Below, in pieces: positions 12,264 to 12,336 of a DNA stretch of 12,336 nt (position 1 is its first letter; each line of letters starts with the position of its first letter). The notes below the pieces were generated by a model, which did no database searches, was not told where the DNA came from, and was given only the letters and a program-made list of their open reading frames with translations. Source of the DNA: CAZYTX01 sp964650485 (GTDB taxonomy: Bacteria > RBG-13-61-14 > DATKZS01). Location: NCBI GenBank assembly GCA_964650485.1, contig CAZYTX010000074.1, positions 1-12,336 on the forward strand, written 5' to 3'. Both the position numbers and the translations under genes were made by a program.

Positions 12264-12336
12264 GAAAAGTCATTGCTTGCATTTGTAACTTCTCAATAAC
12301 TCCGGGCACGGCCTGCTAAGAAAAAATCTTCCGATC

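Overview
This is a 12.3 kb piece of a GC-rich bacterial chromosome, and it looks like a complete contig: the last ten bases match the end of a common Illumina adapter. Evidence for a Gram-negative, probably anaerobic bacterium of the Desulfobacterota or a related lineage is indirect: a lipoprotein and a periplasmic protein with classical signals, an Aquifex-type aconitase, a free-standing methionine-synthase reactivation protein, a DUF362 protein, and frequent AGG arginine codons together with tRNA-Arg(CCU). No marker gene allows a firmer placement.

Left part (1-3830), all on the minus strand. A tRNA-Arg(CCU) is followed by the ComM/YifB AAA+ ATPase, which ends in two tandem terminator hairpins. 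Next is a 200-bp intergenic stretch packed with inverted repeats, then a likely three-gene operon: a single-pass small membrane protein, a four-helix membrane protein whose ATG abuts the previous stop codon, and a creatininase-family metal hydrolase.

Middle part (3832-8334). On the plus strand are a 60-residue Cys/His protein and a two-domain lipoprotein. Facing the lipoprotein on the minus strand is the methionine-synthase reactivation protein, transcribed divergently from a DUF362 protein. An overlapping antitoxin/toxin pair (addiction-module component plus RelE/ParE toxin) follows.

Right part (8415-12336). Aconitase (minus) is divergent from a two-gene plus-strand operon: a secreted TPR/TatT-like protein and a SIRT6/7-like sirtuin. 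The contig ends just past a large imperfect inverted repeat.

Most of the window is housekeeping or accessory single genes rather than one recognisable system. The points most worth following up are the hairpin cluster at 1725-1928, the small-membrane-protein/creatininase operon, the Cys-rich DUF362 protein without a ferredoxin domain, the secreted-TPR/sirtuin pair, and the terminal palindrome. No CRISPR array, IS element, phage gene or rRNA was seen, and no stretch over 300 bases lacks a gene or a described structure.
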